Under the pieces are notes generated by a model. That model did not search any database. It saw only the letters and a list, made by a program, of their open reading frames with translations, and was not told where the DNA came from. Of a stretch of 64,000 bases of DNA, positions 35,246 to 42,663 are shown in pieces. The position numbers and the translations under genes are program-made. The first letter of the stretch is position 1, and each line of letters opens with the position of its first letter. Source of the stretch: Burkholderia sp. TSV86 (lineage in GTDB: Bacteria > Pseudomonadota > Gammaproteobacteria > Burkholderiales > Burkholderiaceae); the NCBI RefSeq assembly GCF_001522865.1, contig NZ_LOWB01000072.1:1-64000 (forward strand), in the 5' to 3' direction.

Positions 35246-36895
35246 GTGTCCGAATGCCCTCACGATCCGTATGCGCGTCATTATTCGCACTGCCTGCCAT
35301 TCGGCGCGCAGCCGTGCGGCGCGGCCTGCGCCACCACTCGCACGCATTTCCGTATCTGGGCGCCCGCACATGCGGCCGTCACACTGTTGATCGAAACCCC
35401 TGACGGCGATGCCGGCGAGCAGCCGATGGCGCTTGCGGGCAACGGCTGGTTCGAGACGTTCGCCGATTGCGGCGCACATGCGCGCTATCGCTACCGGCTC
35501 GACGATACGCTGATCATTCCCGATCCCGCGTCGCGCTCGCAGCCGGACGGCATCGAAGGCCCGAGCGAGGTGATCGACCCGCGCGCGTTCACGTGGCGTC
35601 ACACGTTCTGGCGTGGCCGGCCCTGGGAGGAGATCGCGCTTTACGCAGTTCAACCCGGCGCGGCGGGCGGCTACGACGGTATACGCCGCCGCTTGCCGCA
35701 GCTCGCGCAGCTTGGCGTGACGGCGCTGGAGCTGCTCGCCGCGCCCCACGCGCGCGACGGCAGTTTGCCGTTCGCACCGTGCGCCGCGCATGGCGGCCCC
35801 GACGCGCTGAAGCGCCTGATCGACGATGCGCACGGCTATGGCCTCGCGGTGCTGCTCGATCTCGATTACGCGCGCCTTGGCTGCGGCACCGCCGCGTTGC
35901 GCGAATACGCGCAGCCGTTTTTCCATACGCGTGACGATCCGCTGCAAGCGCCGCTGCTCGCGCTCGATCATCCTCAGGTGTGCGATTTTTTTTGCGATAA
36001 CGCGTTGTTCTGGCTCGACGAATATCGATTCGATGGACTGCGCATTCGCGAGGCGGATCGTATCGGCAACGTCTGGCTGCGCGAAATTGCCGACCGGGTG
36101 CGCGCGGCATTGCCGGCTGACCGGATCGTGCATCTCGTGCTCGGCAGCGAACGGCATCCGTCGCATCTTGCCGATACGCATTTCGATGCGCAATGGAATG
36201 GCTGCGGCGAACGCGCGCTGTACCGGCTCACGGGCCGCCGCGAGCGCGCGCTTGGCGACGGCGTATCGACGCATCAGTCGATCCATGCGCTCGCGCGTGC
36301 GCTGACGGCAGGCGGCGCGGTGTTTCAGCGCACGCGCGCGGCCGGCGGCGACGGCGCAATGGCGGACATCGCGTTGCCGCTGACGTCGCTCGTGTTGTCC
36401 GACGGCATCGTGCGCAGTGTGCGCGAGGTGGATCTCGCCGCGCTTGCGTTGTCGTTGCTGACGCCGCAGATTCCGCTGATCTTCGATGGCGTGGCAGGCG
36501 ACCCGTCACGCCGCCACTTCGTGCAATCGGCGCTTGCGGTGCGCGCGAAGCTGATCGCGCCGCGGCTCGTCGACGTGCGCCCGCGCAGCACCGACATGCT
36601 GCACACGGCTGACGGCGCCGAGGCCGATGCGCTGATCGCGTCTTGGCGGCTTGGCGACGGCGAGACGCTCAGCATTGCGCTGAACCTGTCGCAGCGGCCG
36701 CTGCCGTTTCGCAACGCGCCGGCAGGGCGGATCGTGTTCGAGACGCCTGCGCGGGCGCGGGATCGGGTCGCGAACGGCGAATTGCCGCCTTATGCGCTCG
36801 TCGCGTGGCTGACGGGCGACGTCAACCGTTACGCGCTGACGCACGATGCGCGGCAGTACGCGGACGGCGCGCCCGACTTACTGCGCGGCATGTGA
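35246..36895 (+). CDS. TreZ-like GH13 protein lacking catalytic residues
   Basis: 549-aa protein with the layout of malto-oligosyltrehalose trehalohydrolase: an N-terminal CBM48-like domain (FRIWAPAHAAVTLLIET, residues 35-51), a GH13 barrel and a C-terminal beta domain. The four GH13 signature regions are degraded. Region I (DVVYNH in active enzymes) reads LLDLDYARLG at about 203-212. Region II reads FDGLRIREAD at 262-271, with Arg268 where the nucleophile Asp should be. Region III reads LVLGSERH at about 297-304, with Gly300 where the acid Glu should be. Region IV (NHDQ) is missing. The frame is nonetheless long and uninterrupted. I infer a pseudoenzyme or an early-stage decayed treZ. No treY or treS gene is adjacent. 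Confidence 0.8.
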   Translation: MSECPHDPYARHYSHCLPFGAQPCGAACATTRTHFRIWAPAHAAVTLLIETPDGDAGEQPMALAGNGWFETFADCGAHARYRYRLDDTLIIPDPASRSQPDGIEGPSEVIDPRAFTWRHTFWRGRPWEEIALYAVQPGAAGGYDGIRRRLPQLAQLGVTALELLAAPHARDGSLPFAPCAAHGGPDALKRLIDDAHGYGLAVLLDLDYARLGCGTAALREYAQPFFHTRDDPLQAPLLALDHPQVCDFFCDNALFWLDEYRFDGLRIREADRIGNVWLREIADRVRAALPADRIVHLVLGSERHPSHLADTHFDAQWNGCGERALYRLTGRRERALGDGVSTHQSIHALARALTAGGAVFQRTRAAGGDGAMADIALPLTSLVLSDGIVRSVREVDLAALALSLLTPQIPLIFDGVAGDPSRRHFVQSALAVRAKLIAPRLVDVRPRSTDMLHTADGAEADALIASWRLGDGETLSIALNLSQRPLPFRNAPAGRIVFETPARARDRVANGELPPYALVAWLTGDVNRYALTHDARQYADGAPDLLRGM

Positions 36896-36925
36896 TGAGC
36901 AGCTCCGCCGACGCGGCCGGTTCGA

Positions 36926-37516
36926 TCACCAAAACCCGCGAATTCCTGCGATACCGTGTGCGTGATGCGCGCGGGCCAAAGGCAAATGTTCGCGCGTCAT
37001 GCCGCCGAGCGCGTAGACCGGCACGCGCGTTTGTGCCGCATAGTCTGCGAAACGAGTCCAGCCGAGCGTTGGTGCGCCAGGATGCGTGAGCGTCGGCAGG
37101 ACCGGCGACAGCGTCGCGAAATCCACGCCGATACGCTGCGCGTGCTGCAAATCGTCGAGCGAATGGCACGCGGCCGACAGCAAACCGGTTGGCGCGATGG
37201 GGCGTGCACGCGCCGCGCGCAATGCGACGCTGCCCAGGTGCACGCCGCTTGCACCGAGCGCGAGCGCGGCATCGCCATCGAGCGGCCCGTTGGCGATCAA
37301 CCGCGCGCCGCTCGTGCGGCATCGTGCAATCACCTCGACGGCGAGCGCCGCGTAAGCGGCGGCATCGAGCGTTTTCGCGCGTAGCTGGACAAGCGAGCAA
37401 CCCGCCGCGAGCGCGGCCGACAGCCGCTCGACGAATGTTGCGAGATCCGCGTCCGAATCAGATGCAGGTTCGGGCGTGATCAGATAGTGCGGCGGCAGCG
37501 CGAGCGGGGAGGGCAT
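36926..37516 (-). CDS. ThiE/TenI-superfamily protein
   Basis: 196-aa TIM-barrel protein related to thiamine phosphate synthase. Recognisable elements: HYLITPEP at the start, LVQLRAKTLD (about residues 41-50), GVHLGSVAL, SAACHSLDDLQHAQRIGVDFATLSPV, HPGAPTLGW and PVYALGGMT, then GIAGIRGFW at the end. The pattern is closer to the TenI-like or MutT-linked ThiE-like branch than to canonical ThiE, whose VHLGQEDLP segment is not conserved here. In many betaproteobacteria this domain is the C-terminal half of a Nudix-ThiE fusion; no Nudix motif is visible upstream, so it may be a stand-alone or truncated version. Confidence 0.82.
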   Translation of the reverse strand: MPSPLALPPHYLITPEPASDSDADLATFVERLSAALAAGCSLVQLRAKTLDAAAYAALAVEVIARCRTSGARLIANGPLDGDAALALGASGVHLGSVALRAARARPIAPTGLLSAACHSLDDLQHAQRIGVDFATLSPVLPTLTHPGAPTLGWTRFADYAAQTRVPVYALGGMTREHLPLARAHHAHGIAGIRGFW

Positions 37517-37737
37517 CGCGTCATCCCCTGGCCGGTTCGTCGCGGTAACCGGCTTGCGCGGGCCGCCACGCTTCGCGGCGCGGCGAAGCGGCTTCGACGC
37601 GAAACCGCCAGGTTTGGCGAACCGGATATAACGAATTCGTCATACATCCGGCAAGCGCCCGCGATGCGCACGGCGCGCTCATACGGCCCGCGACCGGCCC
37701 AAGCGCGAGGGCGCGGCGTCGCGTCGAGCCCGCCCGT

Positions 37738-39078
37738 TCATTCGTCCGCATCCTTGAGCACCTTCGGATACACGCGCACGAGCACGATTCGCGGTCCGCT
37801 CATTTTCTTCACGACGATATCGAAGCGTTCGAACGACACGCGCTGGCCTTCGGCCGGCAGATCGTTGAGCGCCTGGATCACGAGCCCGCCGACCGATTCG
37901 GCGCGGCCCTCGTCGATGTCGATGCCGAGCGCCTGCTCGAGCGACACGACGGGCAGGCTGCCCTTGCCGATCAAGGTGCCGTCGTCGAGGCGGTTCCATT
38001 CGGCGTCGCCTTGGCGGAATTCGTCGTGAATTTGCCCGACGAGCGCGCCGAGCAGATTGTCGAGCGTCAGAAAGCCAATCGGCTTCGAGTGCCGCTCGCC
38101 GACCAGCGCGAAGTGCGGCGCGCCCTTGCGGAAGCGCCGGAACAGGTCGAGCGCGGGCGTATCGGGCTTCACGTACTGGACAGGGCGCACGTAGGCGGAC
38201 AGATCGTCTAGCGACGCGTTCGCGTGCCGCGCAAGCAGCAGATCCTTCAGATGAATGAGGCCGCTCACGCGTTCGCGCGCGCCGTCGTCGAACAGCGGAT
38301 AGCGGCTGAAGCGGTGCCGCGCGACGACTTCCATGTTGGCCGCGAGCGGCACGTCGCGGCGCAGACCGATCATCTCGTGAGCCGGGCGCATCAGGTCCGA
38401 TACGGTCATCGACGAAAAATCGAGCGAGTGCGCGAGCGTGTTCCATTCGTCGGAACTGTACGCAAGTTTCGGCGATTTCGAGGCGCCGCTCGCATTGCGG
38501 CGGCTCTTGAGGATCAGCTTCAGCTCGTCGGTCGAATAGTGCGTGTCGCTGTCATGGCTCGCGGACAGGCCCGCGAGCCGCAGCACCGCGTTCGCGCTGG
38601 CGTTGAGCACCCAGATTGCCGGATACATCGCCCAATAGAACGCATACAGCGGGAGCGCGACCCAGAGGCCGGTCTTCTCGGCCTGCCGGATCGCCATCGA
38701 TTTCGGCGCGAGTTCGCCGACGACGATGTGCAGGAACGAGATCACCGAGAACGCGAAGACGAGCGAGATCAGGCTCACGATCCGCTCCGATTCGATGCCT
38801 GCAAGCCTGAGCACCGGTTCGAGCAATTGCGCGAACGCGGGCTCGCCGACCCAGCCGAGGCCTAGCGACGCGAGCGTGATGCCGAGCTGGCACGCGGACA
38901 GATACGCGTCGAGCCGCGAGTGGACGATTTTCAGGATGCGTCCGCGCATGCCGTGCTGGCGGGCAAGGGTTTTGACACGCGTGGCGCGCAGCTTCACGAG
39001 ACCGAATTCGGCGGCGACGAAAAAGCCGTTGAGGGCCACAAGGAGCAGCGCGCCGGCAAGCGCGACGATCTGAATCAA
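37738..39078 (-). CDS. CNNM/CorC-HlyC family membrane protein
   Basis: 446-aa inner-membrane protein of the haemolysin-III-like/CorC family. An N-terminal DUF21/CNNM domain with about four helices (VALNGFFVAAEFGLVKLRATRV, then LGITLASLGLGWVGEPA, then VVGELAPKSMAI; locations residues 15-150) is followed by a CBS pair (about 215-340, VSDLMRPAHEMIGL) and a CorC_HlyC C-terminal domain (about 355-440). Members are linked to Mg2+/Co2+ handling; older names call them haemolysins without good evidence. No obvious operon partner. Confidence 0.93.
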   Translation of the reverse strand: MIQIVALAGALLLVALNGFFVAAEFGLVKLRATRVKTLARQHGMRGRILKIVHSRLDAYLSACQLGITLASLGLGWVGEPAFAQLLEPVLRLAGIESERIVSLISLVFAFSVISFLHIVVGELAPKSMAIRQAEKTGLWVALPLYAFYWAMYPAIWVLNASANAVLRLAGLSASHDSDTHYSTDELKLILKSRRNASGASKSPKLAYSSDEWNTLAHSLDFSSMTVSDLMRPAHEMIGLRRDVPLAANMEVVARHRFSRYPLFDDGARERVSGLIHLKDLLLARHANASLDDLSAYVRPVQYVKPDTPALDLFRRFRKGAPHFALVGERHSKPIGFLTLDNLLGALVGQIHDEFRQGDAEWNRLDDGTLIGKGSLPVVSLEQALGIDIDEGRAESVGGLVIQALNDLPAEGQRVSFERFDIVVKKMSGPRIVLVRVYPKVLKDADE

Positions 39079-39180
39079 CGAAGCGACTCCAGAAATGAAC
39101 GAAGCGTCAGTATAAGGCTGGAAAGGAAAATGTAATAATTGCCAGACAACATGCGGCGACTTCGTGCGCGGATGGCCTGA

Positions 39181-39969
39181 TCATCTGTACGGTGCGGGCA
39201 GGGTCAGCGTGATGGCCGCTCGCTCGCCGCTCGCGAGCGCATCGGATGCGAACGCGCCGCCGTGCGCGCGCGCAACCCGGTCGCATAGCGCGAACACGGC
39301 CGCGGGACGCTTGCCGTGGCGCTCGGCGAGCGCGTCGCGCCGCGCGAACGTCTCGAACGCGTGCGGCAGCGTCGCGTCGGTCAGCGCGTGCGGATGGGCG
39401 GCAAACGTCACGGCGAAACGCATCACGTCCGCGCCGGTCTCCCATGAGAGCGCGACTTCGCCGCCGGGCGCGCTCGCGTCGATTGCGAAAGTCAGCATGG
39501 TCCACAGCGCCTGGGCGATCCGTTCGCGATCGCAGTCGAGCGCCTTATCCGGCTGGACGCGCGACGCGATCACGATCGCCGTACCACGCGCATCGCCGAG
39601 TGCGGCGCGCGCGAGCGCCACGCATTCGTCGACGAGCGCGTCGATCGGCGCGCTCGCGCGCTTGAGCGCGAGCGCGCGGGTTTCGGCGCGCGGCGCATCG
39701 ACGATCGTTTCCAGCAGCGCCGTCTGCTGCTCGATGCCAGCCCGAATACCGGCGAGCGCGCGTTGCAGGCTGTCGTCGCCTGGCGCGAGCCGGCGTTCCA
39801 GCACATACGCCCAACTTTGCATCGCGTTGAGCGGACTGCGCAGATCGTGCGATGCGATCGACAGCGCATGATCGCGCACGAACAGAGCCACTTCGGCGGC
39901 AAAGCGCGCGGCTCGCTCGCGCAGCAGCGCGGCGCCCGGCTTGGCCGGGTCGACGACGGACGGAGTCAC
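39181..39969 (-). CDS. Soluble histidine-kinase-like protein with degenerate ATPase domain
   Basis: 262-aa protein without membrane segments. The HisKA box is intact (SHDLRSPLNAMQSWAYVLE, His41). The ATPase half is degenerate: the N-box, normally NLLxNAxK, reads WTMLTFAIDASAPGG (about 157-170) without the Asn; the G1 box DxGxG is replaced by TFAAHPHAL. An HGG-like remnant near the C-terminus is retained. It may be a phosphatase, a phosphotransfer partner or a pseudokinase. No response regulator is adjacent. Its family annotation as a sensor kinase would be misleading as to activity. Confidence 0.82.
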   Translation of the reverse strand: MTPSVVDPAKPGAALLRERAARFAAEVALFVRDHALSIASHDLRSPLNAMQSWAYVLERRLAPGDDSLQRALAGIRAGIEQQTALLETIVDAPRAETRALALKRASAPIDALVDECVALARAALGDARGTAIVIASRVQPDKALDCDRERIAQALWTMLTFAIDASAPGGEVALSWETGADVMRFAVTFAAHPHALTDATLPHAFETFARRDALAERHGKRPAAVFALCDRVARAHGGAFASDALASGERAAITLTLPAPYR

Positions 39970-40028
39970 GGTGTTTCCCTTCGCGAAATAGTCAGGAAGA
40001 CAGAGGAAACGACATTATAGGGAGCGGC

Positions 40029-40961
40029 TCAGGCGGCAAGTACGTCGTTGTCTTTGCCGCCAGCGCGGCGGCGCGCGTGATCGGGCAGCAATTGGCAGAC
40101 GAGCAGCCCCCCAAGCATCAGCGCGCCGCCGAGCAGAGCACGCAGCGACAGCGTTTCGCCGAGCGCCGCCCAGCCGGCGATCGCGGCGAATACGCCTTCC
40201 ATGCTGAAGATCACGGCCGCATGCGCGGGCGCCGCGTCGCGCTGCGCGACGACTTGCAGCGTATAACCGACGCCGACCGACAGCAGCCCGCCATACAGCA
40301 CCGTCGGCAGCGCGTGCTTGAGCGCCGTGACGCTGACAGGCTCGATCGCGAGTCCGAGCAGCAGGCACAGCGTGCCGCATACGGCGAATTGCATGAACGA
40401 CAGCACGAGCGGATCGTGCCGGCGCGCGAAGTGGCCGACCGCCATCACGTGCATCGCGATCACGATCGCGCTGCCGAGTTGGAACCAATCGCCGTACAAG
40501 ATCGAGAAGCGCTCGTCGACGCTCAGGAAATAGAGGCCGATCGCGGCGAGTAGCGCGCCGAGCCAAGTGCCGATGCCCGTGCGGTGCTGAAAGAACACGC
40601 CGATGACCGGCACGAGCACGACATAGAGCGACGTGATGAAGCCTGCGTTTGCGATCCTCGTGTACTGCAGGCCGACCTGTTGCAACGAGATCGACACCGC
40701 GAGCAGCGCGCCGAGCACCAGCCCTGGCAACAGCAGCGTGCGATCGCGCGCGATCGCCGTGCAATGCGAGCGCGCCGCGCCGTTGAATTGCAAGAGCGGC
40801 ACGAGTACCGCCGCGCCGAGCAAGAAGCGCAGCCCGGTAAACAGGAACGGGCCGATCACGTCGAGGCTCAGCCGTTGCGCGACGAACGCCGATCCCCAGA
40901 TCGCGGCGGCGACGAGCATCAGCAGATTGGCGCGGAGATGTTTGCGGGTGTCGTGATTCAT
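40029..40961 (-). CDS. EamA/DMT-family transporter
   Basis: 310-aa inner-membrane exporter with ten predicted helices in two EamA repeats (first: LLMLVAAAIWGSAFVAQRLSL at the N-terminus, residue about 11 on; second: from about residue 160). GLQYTRIANAGFITSLYVVLVP and HAAVIFSMEGVFAAIAGW are typical of the repeat cores. The start ATG is at 40961; the frame remains open to 41747 but that extension is antisense-like Arg/Ser-rich sequence lying over the LysR gene. It follows the LysR gene on the same strand, 58 bp after its stop, so LysR may control it. Substrate unknown. Confidence 0.92.
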   Translation of the reverse strand: MNHDTRKHLRANLLMLVAAAIWGSAFVAQRLSLDVIGPFLFTGLRFLLGAAVLVPLLQFNGAARSHCTAIARDRTLLLPGLVLGALLAVSISLQQVGLQYTRIANAGFITSLYVVLVPVIGVFFQHRTGIGTWLGALLAAIGLYFLSVDERFSILYGDWFQLGSAIVIAMHVMAVGHFARRHDPLVLSFMQFAVCGTLCLLLGLAIEPVSVTALKHALPTVLYGGLLSVGVGYTLQVVAQRDAAPAHAAVIFSMEGVFAAIAGWAALGETLSLRALLGGALMLGGLLVCQLLPDHARRRAGGKDNDVLAA

Positions 40962-41019
40962 GCGGTCAACGGCGACAGGCGAATGACAGGCGTCGAACAG
41001 GTCGGCGAAATCTGACAGT

Positions 41020-41895
41020 CTACCGGTGTCCGGCTGTTTGCGCCGGGTTTGCGAGGCTGTCGGCAAAGCGGCGTAGCGTGTCGTTCGAACGGGCGTCGCG
41101 CACCCGCGAATAGAGTGCGACCTGCGAATCCGGCAGCGCGGGCAGCCCGAGGCGTGCGCCGACGTCGACCAGCTCGCGCGGCGCGACGCGGCGCGTGAGC
41201 GGGCACACGGCCAGACCCGCGGCGGCGGCCGCCGCAACAGCCGCGACGCCGCCGCCCGTGAAGCGCTCGCTCCACGCAATCCCGGCCCGTTCGAGCGCGC
41301 GCAACGCCGCGGCACGCACGCCGCATGGGCCAGCCAGCACCGCGAGCGGCAGAGGCTCGCCCGCGCGCGGCACCCAGCCCGGCGCGGCGAGCCAAGCGAG
41401 CGGCTCGGTGAAGAGCGTCGTCGCGTCGTCGCGCGGCGGATCTTCGCCGGGCTCGTGGCGCACGAACGCTGCGTCGAGGCGGCGCTCGTCGTATTGCGCA
41501 AGCAGCCCGGCCGACATGCCGACATGCATCGCCAGCACGAGCCCCGGATCGTGCCGGTGCAGGCCGCTGAGAACGGCCGGCAGATCGGGCACCGCGACGT
41601 GTTCGCTGACGCCGATCGACAGCCGCCGCAGGCCGGCCGACAGCGCGCCGAGCGCGCGCTCGTGCGCGTCGAGCAGATCGCGCGCGGCTGGCAGGAATGC
41701 CCCGCCTTCGGCCGACAGCATGACCCGCCGCGGCGTGCGCTCGACAAGCTGCCGGCCCAGCTGCGATTCGAGCCGTTTGAGCTTCAGGCTCACGGCCGAT
41801 TGCGTGGTGCCGAGCGCATCGGCGGCGCGCGTGAAGCTGGCGAGATCGGCGACCAGCATGAATGCGCGGACGGCGTCGAGATCAAGCGGTTTCAT
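41020..41895 (-). CDS. LysR-family transcriptional regulator
   Basis: 291-aa regulator. The N-terminal winged HTH (residues 1-60: DLDAVRAFMLVADLASFTRAADALGTTQSAVSLKLKRLE, in the LysR consensus positions) is followed by a substrate-binding domain with an alanine-rich segment (GGGVAAVAAAAAAGLAVCPL, residues about 231-250). It is divergent from the tautomerase gene with a 96-bp intergenic region, and the EamA exporter lies downstream on its own strand; either or both are likely targets. A palindrome overlaps its own start codon, which suggests autoregulation. Confidence 0.93.
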   Translation of the reverse strand: MKPLDLDAVRAFMLVADLASFTRAADALGTTQSAVSLKLKRLESQLGRQLVERTPRRVMLSAEGGAFLPAARDLLDAHERALGALSAGLRRLSIGVSEHVAVPDLPAVLSGLHRHDPGLVLAMHVGMSAGLLAQYDERRLDAAFVRHEPGEDPPRDDATTLFTEPLAWLAAPGWVPRAGEPLPLAVLAGPCGVRAAALRALERAGIAWSERFTGGGVAAVAAAAAAGLAVCPLTRRVAPRELVDVGARLGLPALPDSQVALYSRVRDARSNDTLRRFADSLANPAQTAGHR

Positions 41896-41906
41896 TTAAA
41901 ATGAAA
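41890..41906 (+). promoter_or_regulatory. Palindrome TTTCATT-TAA-AATGAAA at the LysR start
   Basis: Perfect 7-bp arms around TAA. The left arm contains the LysR start codon (CAT on the plus strand at 41893-41895). Occupancy by a dimer would cover the start and block both directions. The surrounding 41885-41945 is markedly AT-rich. Inferred operator of the LysR/tautomerase divergon. Confidence 0.5.
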
Positions 41907-41991
41907 ATAGATGAAATATGGATTGATATCTGTTCATTATAGATGGCTGAGCCTAAGCTGCATGCATGTTCATTCCACCAGGAGAAAGACC

Positions 41992-42375
41992 ATGCCGTTC
42001 ACCCGGATCGCATTGCGCGAGGGCAAATCCGCCGAATATCGGCAGGCGTTGTCGGCCGGCGTTCATCGTGCGCTGCAACAGGCGTTCGACGTGCCCGTCG
42101 ACGACATTTTCATGATCATCACTGAGTACGGCGCCGATAATTTCTTCTATGGCCGCGATTATCTCGGCATCGCGCGCAGCGACGATCTGGTGATGATCCA
42201 GATCACCGCGAACAATACGCGCACGCTCGCCCAGAAGCGCGAGCTGTACCGGCTGATTGCCGATCAGCTTGCCGAATCGCCCGGCGTGCGCCGTGAGGAT
42301 GTGTTTATCAATCTTGTCGAGGTGCTGAAAGAAAACTGGTCGTTCGGAAACGGAATCGCGCAATACGCGATTTAA
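41992..42375 (+). CDS. Tautomerase-family protein
   Basis: 127-aa tautomerase. The mature protein begins with Pro (MPFTRIALREG), the catalytic base of the family, which with the AGGAGA ribosome-binding site fixes the start at 41992 rather than at an earlier ATG. Length of 127 and the motif DVFINLVEVLKENWSFGNG match the longer MSAD/Cg10062-like or 4-OT-like fused branch rather than 62-residue 4-oxalocrotonate tautomerase. Divergent from the LysR gene, so probably inducible by an aromatic or halogenated acid metabolite; substrate is inferred only. Confidence 0.92.
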   Translation: MPFTRIALREGKSAEYRQALSAGVHRALQQAFDVPVDDIFMIITEYGADNFFYGRDYLGIARSDDLVMIQITANNTRTLAQKRELYRLIADQLAESPGVRREDVFINLVEVLKENWSFGNGIAQYAI

Positions 42376-42663
42376 GGGCGGACGTCTGCCCGCTGAACGA
42401 TCGGAAGGCGTCAGGCTGGACATCCGGAAATCCGGGCGCGGGGCTTGGCGTCAGCCCCGCGGCGCCGGCGGGCGCACTCGGCGGCCCGGCTGCGCCTTGT
42501 GTCGCCGATGCGCCCAACGCCGCAGGCATGCGGCGGACGGCCGCTGTTGAGCGGCGTTCAGCCACATCGGCTGTAAAAGGGGCCGTGTACTATGTAGAGC
42601 ATCGGGGGCCACGGCGCGCACGCCATGCGCGGGGCCGCTCAGCCAACTCCGGAGCTTTACTTC

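Noticed and set aside
40962..41747. Extension of the EamA gene into the LysR gene
   Set aside because: The upstream frame is Arg/Ser/Cys-rich and lies over a well-supported LysR coding region; the transporter starts at 40961.
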